Positions 24,784-32,109 of a stretch of 33,814 nucleotides of DNA are shown piece after piece. The notes under the pieces were generated by a model that was given only the letters and a program-made list of their open reading frames with translations, was not told the DNA's origin and did not search any database. Numbering within the stretch: the stretch's first letter is position 1; every line of letters starts with the position of its first letter. The DNA lies in NCBI GenBank assembly GCA_031286305.1, contig JAITUM010000093.1, positions 1 through 33,814 of the forward strand. Direction: 5' to 3'. The position numbers were made by a program, and so were the translations under genes. This DNA comes from Candidatus Fibrimonadaceae bacterium (lineage in GTDB: Bacteria; Fibrobacterota; Fibrobacteria; Fibrobacterales; Fibrobacteraceae).

Positions 24784-25667
24784 ATTGAGTCAATTAATTT
24801 TTGGGCTAGCCTCACGGTTGCCTTGTCTATCATTCTGCCGTCTATTGCAGCGGCACCGCCAAGGGCAGCTTTTGATGCGGCTAAAACGCGGTTTGCGCGG
24901 TCTATTTCTTCTTGCGAAGGCGAAAACACACCGTTTATGGTTTCTATTTGCCCCGGATGAATTGCCCATTTGCCATCAAAACCAAGAGCAGATGCTATTT
25001 TTGCGCTTTTCACAAGCCCTTGCAAATCTCTGAAACTTCCGTAAGGTGCATCAATTGCCAGCAAATTATGAGCTTTTGCAGTTTGCACAATTTTAGACAT
25101 TGCAAAATTCCATCTATGACCCGGATACATTTCTTCTTCATTTTCGCCGTGCCCGCTAATGCTGCTCAATCTTGCTCCTATGGAGGCACTGTAATCCGCT
25201 ATTCCAAAAATGAGAGAACGAACTCTTGGCGCAGAAGCAATTTCTGCAATATTTTCAATTCCAATTGCAGACTCAATGCTGGCATCTATGGCTATGGGAG
25301 TTTGCGTGCCGGTCTCGGCTTCAATGCCGTCTAGCAGGCGCGAAAGAAAGTGCACATCACCTGCGCTATCTACCTTTGGCAGCACAATGGAATCTATTTT
25401 TGCGGGAGCTGCCTGTGCAACCTCTATAACGTCGCGAAAGCAATAGGGCGTATCAACGCTATTCACTCGCACGGATATTCCGCCATTCCAATTTTCAACA
25501 TTTTTCAAAGCGGCAGTTACTAATTCTCTAGCTGCCGACTTTGCTTCTAGGGGAACGGAATCTTCCATATCCAGCATAACAACATCTGCAGCGAGTTCAA
25601 ATGCCTTTTTGAGCATTTTCTCTGAATGCCCGGGTACGGATAATGTTGATCTTTGTCTACGAATCAT
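24780..25667 (-). CDS. HpcH/HpaI aldolase family CoA-ester lyase (CitE/malyl-CoA lyase-like)
   Basis: 295 residues from the ATG at 25667. A start at 25694 exists, but the promoter motif at 25674-25683 would then lie inside the gene. Family motifs: RRQRSTLSVPGHSEKML, VVMLDMEDSV (33-36), an Arg in VRVNS, metal-binding E132 (DASIESAIG) and D158 (GIADYS), and GKWAIHPGQI. Enzymes of this type cleave citryl-, malyl- or methylmalyl-CoA. The stand-alone gene without citDF favours a malyl-CoA-type activity, but the substrate is not settled. The stop overlaps the dsbD start as ATGA. Confidence 0.87.
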   Translation of the reverse strand: MIRRQRSTLSVPGHSEKMLKKAFELAADVVMLDMEDSVPLEAKSAARELVTAALKNVENWNGGISVRVNSVDTPYCFRDVIEVAQAAPAKIDSIVLPKVDSAGDVHFLSRLLDGIEAETGTQTPIAIDASIESAIGIENIAEIASAPRVRSLIFGIADYSASIGARLSSISGHGENEEEMYPGHRWNFAMSKIVQTAKAHNLLAIDAPYGSFRDLQGLVKSAKIASALGFDGKWAIHPGQIETINGVFSPSQEEIDRANRVLAASKAALGGAAAIDGRMIDKATVRLAQKLIDSI

Positions 25668-25673
25668 GAGTAT

Positions 25674-25707
25674 AAGATAGAAATTAGGTTGCATTATTTT
25701 CTATTTT
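25674..25707. promoter_or_regulatory. Divergent promoter pair (citE-like and lipoprotein genes)
   Basis: Minus strand: TTTCTATCTT at 25683-25674, six bases before the ATG at 25667. Plus strand: TTTTCTATTTT at 25697-25707, six bases before the ATG at 25714. Neither gene has a Shine-Dalgarno sequence in that space, so both mRNAs may be leaderless. Confidence 0.55.
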
Positions 25708-25713
25708 AATTAC

Positions 25714-25896
25714 ATGCTAAAAAAAATTGCTTTTCCCATTATTGTGGCTACTTACGGCTTTTTCTTAGCCTCATGCAGCTCGGTATTTGAAAAAGTAAAA
25801 GATGTATTAAACGATACTTCACAAAAGCAGGACCAGCCCAATGACCCTAATCCTCCGGCTCAAGATGATTCTGGGCAAAGAAAAACGTCCAAGTAG
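25714..25896 (+). CDS. Small putative lipoprotein
   Basis: 60 residues: a positively charged start (MLKK), a hydrophobic stretch, and a lipobox LASC with the lipidated cysteine at C21. The mature 40 residues are charged and Pro/Gln/Asp-rich (KQDQPNDPNPPAQDD), with no family I recognise. Lipidation and signal peptide removal would depend on LspA, encoded at 31587. A predicted promoter ends six bases before the ATG. The sequence ends just before the 47-bp repeats. Confidence 0.75.
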   Translation: MLKKIAFPIIVATYGFFLASCSSVFEKVKDVLNDTSQKQDQPNDPNPPAQDDSGQRKTSK

Positions 25897-25899
25897 ATT

Positions 25900-26030
25900 A
25901 TTCGCCTTTGGCGATTCACCAGCGAAATGTAAAGAGGGAAGGGAGTACTCGCCCTTAGCGATTCACCAGCGAAATGTAAAGCGGGAAGGGAGTATTCGCC
26001 CTTAGCGATTCACCAGCGAAATATTCAGCG
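25900..26030 (+). repeat. 47-bp tandem repeat, about 2.7 copies
   Basis: Units begin at 25900, 25947 and 25994 with an exact 47-base period; the third is partial. The shared core includes GCGATTCACCAGCGAAAT followed by GGGAAGGGAGTA. Each unit starts with a TTCGC/GCGAA pair, and the first also contains CGCC-ttt-GGCG. An inverted copy of the core lies at 18403-18434. With three units and no spacers of variable sequence it is not a CRISPR array. Confidence 0.88.
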
Positions 26031-26039
26031 GTTTCCTAA

Positions 26040-26082
26040 GGAGGGCTGGGCAAACTGCCCCCTCCCCGGAGGGAAATTTTTT
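26040..26082 (+). terminator. Intrinsic terminator with an alternative upstream hairpin
   Basis: The stem CCCTC/GAGGG (26060-26064 with 26069-26073) is followed by AAATTTTTT. Immediately upstream GGGCA-aac-TGCCC (26048-26060) forms a second hairpin, extendable with GGAGGG (26040-26045) pairing to the CCCTCC that the terminator needs. It lies between two convergent genes, so it most simply ends the lipoprotein transcript. Confidence 0.7.
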
Positions 26083-26153
26083 GCTGTCAAGAATTCTGGC
26101 ATAAAAGTGCTCACCTATGTTTCTGAAATTTTTTACGGTAAACAACTCCTACC

Positions 26154-26480
26154 TTACCCATACTTGAATGGCGCCTCTCTTTGTTTTCTTTTTTCTAGGT
26201 CCTCGTAAAAAATGACTCTTTCAACAAGTAAATGCGTAAAATCTTGAAGACTCATATCAAAACCGCTGGCAAAACAAAGTATGAATTCTAGCTTAGGTAT
26301 TCTTTTCCCGCTTTCAACAAGTGATATATATTGCCTGCTAAAACCGCATTTTTTTGAGAATTCATGCTGAGACATTTTTTTGATACTTCTTTGACATGGA
26401 AGCACAAATCGGAGTGCTTGTTCTATGGACTTTCGTAAGTGGCAGTAATTTTCCATCTTACCTTTTGCTGGATACGCCAT
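26154..26480 (-). CDS. XRE-family helix-turn-helix regulator
   Basis: 108 residues. The HTH domain covers about 36-85: MSQHEFSKKCGFSRQYISLVESGKRIPKLEFI, with the recognition helix SRQYISLVE and the usual ESGKR turn. The N-terminal 30 residues and the C-terminal tail are not recognised; an internal ATG at 26456 with AAAGG upstream is an alternative start. A motif TTTATTATATT lies six bases before the ATG at 26480, favouring that start without a leader. It may be chromosomal or phage-like; no partner toxin gene is seen. Confidence 0.85.
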   Translation of the reverse strand: MAYPAKGKMENYCHLRKSIEQALRFVLPCQRSIKKMSQHEFSKKCGFSRQYISLVESGKRIPKLEFILCFASGFDMSLQDFTHLLVERVIFYEDLEKRKQREAPFKYG

Positions 26481-26672
26481 TAAATTAATATAATAAAAAA
26501 ACTCGAAAAAACATAGAAAATATTTAAGAAAAATAAAAAACCTGCATTTGGCAACAATGTGTTGACGTTTTTTTTACCAATATCACGTTTTTCTGTGTTA
26601 GGCAAAGATACGCCGCTTTTCTGCCCTTCGCTGCCACCCCGCCTTCGGCACCGTATATCAGCGTTTATTGTA
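26481..26672. promoter_or_regulatory. Intergenic region with XRE promoter and small hairpins
   Basis: TTTATTATATT (26497-26487, minus strand) is the predicted XRE promoter. Further on, CAACA-atg-TGTTG (26552-26564) is a hairpin matching CAACT-atg-AGTTG at 986-998, with a swapped base pair and the same ACG after it. GCC-ttc-GGC lies at 26641-26649. ATCAGCGTTTATTGTATT near 26658-26675 resembles the yajC promoter region. The rest is AT-rich with nothing recognised. Confidence 0.5.
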
Positions 26673-27806
26673 TTACTGAGCAGGTACCAGCGACCGGGCG
26701 CGTAATTCTTTTTTCAATGCGCGTTTTATTTTTGTAGCAGCATAACGCTCAGCGCGGGTGGGTCTGCTAACAAACTCCTCTTCCTCATATTCCTCTACTT
26801 GCACAATATCATCCGGATTGGCGAATATTTGAGGCGGAGGGAATAATTGCAAAGACGCCGTGTCGCCGGTGTTTTGCCGCAATAAATCCAAAGCCTTGCT
26901 CAGCGGCTCATCATCTTCTATTTTGAACTCCATTGTTTTTTTTGTTTTTGGGTGCTTAAATTTTATTCTGCAAGATTGCAAAAGTTGAGCGGGTGCTATT
27001 TCCAAAAGATTTTCCACAACCGAGCGGTAAATGGGAGCTATTCTCTTTGCGCTTTCTTCCCTGCCGTCATAAACAGGGTCGCCAATAACCGGATTTCCCA
27101 AGTAACGTGCATGAACGCGAATTTGGTGAGTTCTGCCTGTGTCTAATTTAAATTCCACAAGAGAGGCAATGCTAAAAGTTTCCAAAGTTTTGTAGTTGGT
27201 GACGGCAGTTTTGCCGTTTGCTTGCACCGCCATTTTTAAACGGTTTTTTTGGTCACGCTCTATGGGTGCACTGATTGTTCCTTCTCGGTCGCGCAATATT
27301 CCCCAAATAACGGCTCTATATGTGCGCTCTAAAGTTCGCTCTTCCAGTTGGCGAGTCAGTTCTTTGTGAGCAAAATCCGTTTTTGCAACAACAAGCAAAC
27401 CCGGAGTGTCTTTGTCTAGGCGATGCAGAATTCCGGGGCGCAGCGGGCCGTTTATTTTTGAAAGGGTTTTAAAGTGCCAAAGCAGACCTGCTGCAAGCGT
27501 ACCCTTGCTTATTCCATTCCCGGGGTGCATAACCATATTACGCGGTTTATTTATTATAACCAAGTGTTCATCTTCAAAAACTATGTTCAAAGGTATATTT
27601 TCCGGCTCCAAAAGGCTTTCTTTTTTTTCAGGCATTTGCAGAATTTCTATTTCTGCGTGGGGGTTGCCGCAAGGGGCAATCCCTACTTGAAAATTTTTCT
27701 GCAAAACTTTTCCGTTCTGCAAAACTTTCCCCTCCGCAATGATTTTTTGCAAATCAGTGCGTGAATATTCTGGATATTTGTGCTGAAGATACTTGTCTAA
27801 ACGCAT
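26673..27806 (-). CDS. RluA-family 23S rRNA pseudouridine synthase (RluD-like)
   Basis: 377 residues. An S4 RNA-binding domain (about 1-55, MRLDKYLQHKYPEYSRTDLQKII) precedes the catalytic domain, with D131 in GILHRLDKDTPGLLVVAKT, and RTHQIRVH near 225-232. RluD-type enzymes isomerise uridines in 23S rRNA. The C-terminal ~65 residues (after about 310, EEYEEEEFVSRPTRAERYAATKIKRALKK in part) are acidic, then basic, and are not part of the usual enzyme. It starts 8 bases after the OmpA-type gene stops and probably shares its transcript. Confidence 0.93.
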   Translation of the reverse strand: MRLDKYLQHKYPEYSRTDLQKIIAEGKVLQNGKVLQKNFQVGIAPCGNPHAEIEILQMPEKKESLLEPENIPLNIVFEDEHLVIINKPRNMVMHPGNGISKGTLAAGLLWHFKTLSKINGPLRPGILHRLDKDTPGLLVVAKTDFAHKELTRQLEERTLERTYRAVIWGILRDREGTISAPIERDQKNRLKMAVQANGKTAVTNYKTLETFSIASLVEFKLDTGRTHQIRVHARYLGNPVIGDPVYDGREESAKRIAPIYRSVVENLLEIAPAQLLQSCRIKFKHPKTKKTMEFKIEDDEPLSKALDLLRQNTGDTASLQLFPPPQIFANPDDIVQVEEYEEEEFVSRPTRAERYAATKIKRALKKELRARSLVPAQ

Positions 27807-27814
27807 CTCTTCAT

Positions 27815-30181
27815 CTACTCATCCACTCTAATCATCTCAATGCGACGGTTTTGTTCTCTGCCGGCAGCAGTTTTGTTGTCTTCTATTGGTATATCTTGAC
27901 CAAAACCTACGGCACTCATGCGGCTCATTGAGACACCCTGGCGAGCCAGATAACCTACAACAGCCCTTGCACGGCGCTCTGAGAGTTCTTGATTAGCCCT
28001 TGGATTCCCAACATTATCGGTATGACCCTGAATTTCAATTTTAACCTGCGGATAAGCCAAAAGCTGCTCCACAACTCCATCGAGAACTTTCATTGCATTC
28101 GGGGTCAAAGTTGCATTGCCACTGCCAAATGTTACGCCCTGCAAATTGACTCGCGCTTCAATAACAGGTGCCGGTGGAGGCTCTTCAACCTCAACTTGCA
28201 CAATTGCAATTTCCGTGCCGCCTTCTCCGGTAGCAGTCAGTTTGAAAACCGTACTTTCATCAAGCTTCACTCTCTTTGTGCCTCTAGCAGGAACCTTGCC
28301 TATGTCGTTATCAATCTCAATTTCGGTGGCATTGGTCACCTGCCAATTCAAGGTGACAGTTTGACCGGCTTGAATAGATTCCGAACTTGCGGTGAATATA
28401 ACCACAGGCGGCGGACCGGATAACACTTCAACTTCCACAGATTCCGTTTTTGTGCCGCCGGGACCCGTTGCTATAAGGGTAAAGGCTGATATTCCGGCAT
28501 CCGAAACCCTAACTCTTCTTGTGCCTTGGGTAGCAACCTTGCCTATGCCTTCTATCTCAACCTCAGTAGCTTCTGTAACCATCCACGTTAGCGTAACGGA
28601 TTGCCCCATCTGCACAGCTTCCGGGCTTGCGCTAAATACAATGACGGGACCAGGCGCAGACTCTACAATTATTTCCAGCGTTTCTCTTCTCACGCCACCA
28701 TCTCCTGTAGCGGTAAGAGTGTATGCAGTTGTTTCCGAAGGTTTAACTCTCCTTGAACCTTGAAGAGATACATCACCTATGCCTTCTATGCTAACCTCAT
28801 TGGCATTGGTAACTACCCAACTCAAAGTTATAAACTGTCCGGAAGATATGGACGCCTGATCCGTATTAAATATGACAGTTGGGAGATCTGCTACAATCTC
28901 TTCCACAGGGCAGCCATTGTTTTCAAGAGGTCCCGGTTCGTAAGGACATAAATCTATGCCGGTGCATATATGCGCAAACTCATGTTGCCTTCCTTCTCTG
29001 GCAACCCAAGGGTCGCAAACTCCATCTCCATCCGTATCGGGATTGCGATATGCTTCATATTCCTCTGGCGGCTCTATAGTAAAGATTTTGAAATTTAAAC
29101 CTCCGAACGCTAGATATTTTGGAATCAAAGCTGCATCGTAAGTTAAATTATTCATTGGGACAGTCAGATTTCTTACGTATTTATCTTCATCTCCAAGCAA
29201 CATTTGAACACCCATTTGCAGGTCAACATATTTTGAAAAATGGAAAGTGGAACCAAAAGTGAACGTAGATGTGTTAACTTCAGCTTCTGTGCTTTTAAAT
29301 ACCGGCAAATTGTTTGGCATATCCATGTAAAATTCGCCAAGAAGTGATATAAAGCGGGAAGGAGTCCATTCTACAGCTGTAGACACAGTTTGAACTACAG
29401 GGTAGTTAGAGCCATCTTCTCCGAGAGCCTGCCTGTACATATAGTTAAAGTGAAACAGCAAAGGAACTTGAGCTTGAAGCTTGTTTAGGTCAAAGGTTAC
29501 CGCTCCGCCGAATTTGAGCGTTGACATTGTGTTTGTATAGGTGGATGCTCCAGGCGCAATCGGTCTGTTTTCTGTTTTTACATTCAAAAGAGACGGATCG
29601 CGAACCCAAAGCCCGTGGTAGCTTGTGCGACCAACACCCATAGAACCTCCAAAAAACGCAGCAATATCAACGGGTATATCGTCACCAAGAGGAATGCGGA
29701 TTTTAGCCAAAATTTGTAAATCTCCTTGACCGCCCGCATTAATGTTGTCTGCGCAGTCTCCAATTAAACAAGGTTCGCTTTGGTTTATTCCTATTCTTTC
29801 ATAATACATGGGCAGGCTTATTCCAAAATCAAAGTAATCGGAAAGACCTAGCGAAATAAAAGGATATCCGTTTATACCGATATAGGAATCGCCTAAAGAC
29901 ACCTTTCTGTTGTCCGGACACATGTCTATATCCATTAAATAATCTGGGGTTGGCGAAACGCAGAGCAGTCCTCCATTTCCTACTAACGGGTTCAAGCCGG
30001 TTCCTTCTATGAAGGCTCCTATTCCAAAGCGGCCGTGCCCAAGAGTTTTTGCGCTTTGCGTTTTGTGAAAACCAAGCTGTCCATAAAAATTGAAATTATC
30101 TGCATTAGCAAATGCAGAAACAGCGAATATTGCAAGAAACAATACTGATCTTACTTTTTTAGAAATTGAAATACACTCCAT
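27815..30181 (-). CDS. OmpA-family outer-membrane protein with three Ig-like repeats
   Basis: 788 residues from the ATG at 30181 (a TTG at 30188 is in frame but lies in the promoter palindrome). A signal peptide (about 1-26) precedes a beta-barrel-like region (30-375). A thrombospondin type 3-like calcium segment follows (DTDGDGVCDPW to DLCPYEPGPLENNGCP, 380-425). Three similar Ig-like repeats (about 430-505, 507-584, 587-669) each carry VTLTW-V-ATEVEIEGIG and a TR/KRVK strand. The OmpA domain (674-788) has GHTDNVGNPRANQELSERRA, including the Asp and Arg that bind peptidoglycan. It probably anchors the outer membrane to the wall, with Ig repeats as spacer. It is divergent from the beta-barrel gene at 30215. 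Confidence 0.92.
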   Translation of the reverse strand: MECISISKKVRSVLFLAIFAVSAFANADNFNFYGQLGFHKTQSAKTLGHGRFGIGAFIEGTGLNPLVGNGGLLCVSPTPDYLMDIDMCPDNRKVSLGDSYIGINGYPFISLGLSDYFDFGISLPMYYERIGINQSEPCLIGDCADNINAGGQGDLQILAKIRIPLGDDIPVDIAAFFGGSMGVGRTSYHGLWVRDPSLLNVKTENRPIAPGASTYTNTMSTLKFGGAVTFDLNKLQAQVPLLFHFNYMYRQALGEDGSNYPVVQTVSTAVEWTPSRFISLLGEFYMDMPNNLPVFKSTEAEVNTSTFTFGSTFHFSKYVDLQMGVQMLLGDEDKYVRNLTVPMNNLTYDAALIPKYLAFGGLNFKIFTIEPPEEYEAYRNPDTDGDGVCDPWVAREGRQHEFAHICTGIDLCPYEPGPLENNGCPVEEIVADLPTVIFNTDQASISSGQFITLSWVVTNANEVSIEGIGDVSLQGSRRVKPSETTAYTLTATGDGGVRRETLEIIVESAPGPVIVFSASPEAVQMGQSVTLTWMVTEATEVEIEGIGKVATQGTRRVRVSDAGISAFTLIATGPGGTKTESVEVEVLSGPPPVVIFTASSESIQAGQTVTLNWQVTNATEIEIDNDIGKVPARGTKRVKLDESTVFKLTATGEGGTEIAIVQVEVEEPPPAPVIEARVNLQGVTFGSGNATLTPNAMKVLDGVVEQLLAYPQVKIEIQGHTDNVGNPRANQELSERRARAVVGYLARQGVSMSRMSAVGFGQDIPIEDNKTAAGREQNRRIEMIRVDE

Positions 30182-30185
30182 ATCC

Positions 30186-30211
30186 TGCAATGTAGAAATT
30201 TCTAAATTGCA
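30186..30211. promoter_or_regulatory. 26-bp palindromic divergent promoter
   Basis: Arms TGCAAT (30186-30191) and ATTGCA (30206-30211) flank the perfect palindrome TAGAAATTTCTA (30193-30204), with only the pair 30192/30205 mismatched. Each strand reads a promoter-like motif: TTTCTAAATT (30199-30208, plus) ends six bases before the ATG at 30215, and TTTCTACATT (30198-30189, minus) ends seven bases before the ATG at 30181. Neither gene has room for a normal leader. Confidence 0.65.
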
Positions 30212-30214
30212 GAA

Positions 30215-30766
30215 ATGAAAAAAAATGCAATTTTAGGCATCTTTTTATCGCTTTTTTGCTTTTTTGCGCTAAGTAGCAGTTTTGCGCAGGGTTTGCCTTT
30301 TGTGCTGGGAGCTGTTTTGGAAACGGGCTCCGGTTTGCTTGAAAGCAATAATTATGGTTCGGGAATAGTGAGAACCACGCCTTTTGTGGGAGTTTGGATA
30401 GATGGCATTGGTTTTGCAAGAGTTGGGATTAGCACGGGCAGCAGAGAAATTGACTCCACCGGATTTTCGGAAGAGTTAAAAAGGCTTGATTTTTCCGCAC
30501 AAGTAGGTTTTTCTGCTATTGGCCCGCAGCGACCTTACATTGCAGGTTCTTATGTGAGGAGCAAAGCCTATTCCCCTAGCTCGGACATTGAATGGAACGA
30601 GTTGGGTTTAGGCATTGGTCATAGATTTTCGCTTTCGCCTTTTGCAGCAATTGTTGTAGAGGCTGAGCATAGGTGGATTATGAAACATTACGACCGCATT
30701 CAACGTCTTAACATTTCCGGAACACGATTGCAAATGAATTTTGGCCTGATGGCTCATGTGCTTTAG
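30215..30766 (+). CDS. Putative outer-membrane beta-barrel protein
   Basis: 183 residues. A signal peptide (about 1-25, MKKNAILG to SSFAQG) is followed by alternating short strands typical of a small 8-stranded barrel: TPFVGVWIDGIGFARVGIS, LDFSAQVGFSAI, RPYIAGSYVRSKA and NELGLGIGHRFSLSPFAAIVVEAEHRWI. The end, LQMNFGLMAHVL, has the hydrophobic, aromatic-like pattern of an outer-membrane strand but a terminal Leu instead of Phe. No specific family is recognised. It shares a palindromic promoter with the OmpA-type gene and converges on folP with one base between stops. Confidence 0.75.
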   Translation: MKKNAILGIFLSLFCFFALSSSFAQGLPFVLGAVLETGSGLLESNNYGSGIVRTTPFVGVWIDGIGFARVGISTGSREIDSTGFSEELKRLDFSAQVGFSAIGPQRPYIAGSYVRSKAYSPSSDIEWNELGLGIGHRFSLSPFAAIVVEAEHRWIMKHYDRIQRLNISGTRLQMNFGLMAHVL

Positions 30767-30767
30767 T

Positions 30768-31553
30768 TTAAAGAATTTCGCTTAACATTAATAATGCTTC
30801 TTTTGTTTCCGGAACGTCGTGTACTCGTAGAATTTTTATGCCTTTTTGTGCGGCTATTATGCCGGAAATTATGCTTGGGATAAGACGGTTGCTGCTTTCC
30901 AGACCTTTGATTTTTGAGATGTAGCTTTTTCTGCTGACTCCCAGTAAAACCGGGTATTTTGTTTGACACAGCTCGTTTATATTTGCTATTAATGCAAGGT
31001 TTTCTTCTTGAGTTTTTCCAAAACCAATGCCCGGATCTATGTATATATTTTTGCCACCATATTTTTCCAATAATTCTGCGCGCTTTAGCAAATAACTTTT
31101 TACACCCTGTACCGAAGATGAGCCTGTGTGCTGCAAAACGGCATCGGCTTTTGTATCTATTATTGTTTTGAGCATTTTGCCATCATGCTCCATTGCAGAA
31201 ATATCGTTTATAATGCTTGCTCCGGCTTTGACCGCTTTCAAGGCCACGTTCGCCTTTGTGGTATCTATGGAAATTTGAAAATCCTCTCTATTTTGCTCTT
31301 TTGCAAGCATTTCTATAACCGGAATAACCCTTGCAAGCTCTTCTTCCTCTGAAATCGGAACAAAACCCGGACGCGTGCTTTCTCCGCCAATATCCAAAAT
31401 ATCCGCACCTTCATCCAAGAGCTTTAAGCCATGTTCAAAAGCTTTTTGCGGTTCGCTATACTTGCCTCCATCAAAAAAGCTATCCGGAGTGCAGTTTATT
31501 ATGCCCATTATTTTGGGAAGAGTCATTGAAGGGAAAGGTAGTAAAGTAAACAT
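30768..31553 (-). CDS. folP: Dihydropteroate synthase
   Basis: 261 residues, the normal length. Family motifs are in order: IMGIINCTPDSFFDGG, GADILDIGGESTRPG, SIDTTKANVA, GASIINDISAM, DPGIGFGKT and GVSRKSYI. It joins p-aminobenzoate to the pterin diphosphate in folate synthesis. The start at 31553 gives a short extra N-terminus (FTLLPFPS); an ATG at 31526 is the alternative. Neither has a clear ribosome site. Divergent from lspA (33 bases between), and the promoter region is shared. Confidence 0.96.
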   Translation of the reverse strand: MFTLLPFPSMTLPKIMGIINCTPDSFFDGGKYSEPQKAFEHGLKLLDEGADILDIGGESTRPGFVPISEEEELARVIPVIEMLAKEQNREDFQISIDTTKANVALKAVKAGASIINDISAMEHDGKMLKTIIDTKADAVLQHTGSSSVQGVKSYLLKRAELLEKYGGKNIYIDPGIGFGKTQEENLALIANINELCQTKYPVLLGVSRKSYISKIKGLESSNRLIPSIISGIIAAQKGIKILRVHDVPETKEALLMLSEIL

Positions 31554-31578
31554 TGATTAAGTCGTTATTTACTATATT
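31554..31578 (+). promoter_or_regulatory. Predicted lspA promoter, leaderless
   Basis: TTTACTATATT (31568-31578) ends 8 bases before the lspA ATG, with no Shine-Dalgarno sequence. Upstream, TTGATTAAGTCGTTA (31554-31567 region) is a near-copy of the element beside the GH5 promoter (AATGATTAAGTCGTT at 15599-15613), but in the opposite orientation relative to the promoter. Confidence 0.6.
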
Positions 31579-31586
31579 CTACACGG

Positions 31587-32108
31587 ATGAAACAATTATT
31601 GAACAAAACTCCTTTTTACGTGGCTGTAGCTGCGGTGGCGCTTGTTTTAGACCAGATTACCAAATTCTGGGCAGACTCGCACCCGCCCGGATGGAAAATG
31701 CCTATTATAGGTGATGGTGATGGCTTGCTAAACTTTATTATTGTGTATAATGAAGGCGCGGCTTTTTCCTTGAATCCTCAGAAAATTGTGTCTTGGCTTT
31801 CGCCAACCATATTCTTTGGAATCTTAACCATTATAGCTGTTGTGGGTGCTATCTATTTTTTCAGGAGCCTGGCAAAAGAAGACTACGCATCCAAGCTCGG
31901 CATTGCTCTTATAATTTCCGGAGCGCTTGGAAATTTTTGCGACCGTTTGCGCATTGGCAAGGTGGTAGATTTTATAGATGTTGATTTTCCGGACTTCATT
32001 TTTGAGCGCTGGCCAACATTCAATCTAGCTGACTCCTGGGTCACCATAGGAATAGTGTTGTTGTTTATAGGCGCATACCTAGTGCGACCGGCTAAACAAA
32101 AGGCGTAG
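31587..32108 (+). CDS. lspA: Lipoprotein signal peptidase (signal peptidase II)
   Basis: 173 residues with four membrane spans. Family boxes: LDQITKFWA (21-29), YNEGAAFSL (54-62), SGALGNFCDRL (111-121), then KVVDFID and FNLADS. The catalytic aspartates are D128 and D149. It cleaves prolipoproteins after lipidation in the inner membrane; the small lipoprotein at 25714 is a likely substrate. One base separates it from the transferase gene that follows. Confidence 0.97.
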   Translation: MKQLLNKTPFYVAVAAVALVLDQITKFWADSHPPGWKMPIIGDGDGLLNFIIVYNEGAAFSLNPQKIVSWLSPTIFFGILTIIAVVGAIYFFRSLAKEDYASKLGIALIISGALGNFCDRLRIGKVVDFIDVDFPDFIFERWPTFNLADSWVTIGIVLLFIGAYLVRPAKQKA

Positions 32109-32109
32109 T

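Noticed and set aside
25900-26030. 47-bp repeats as a small CRISPR array
   Set aside because: The period is constant over the whole unit and there are no unique spacers and no cas genes.
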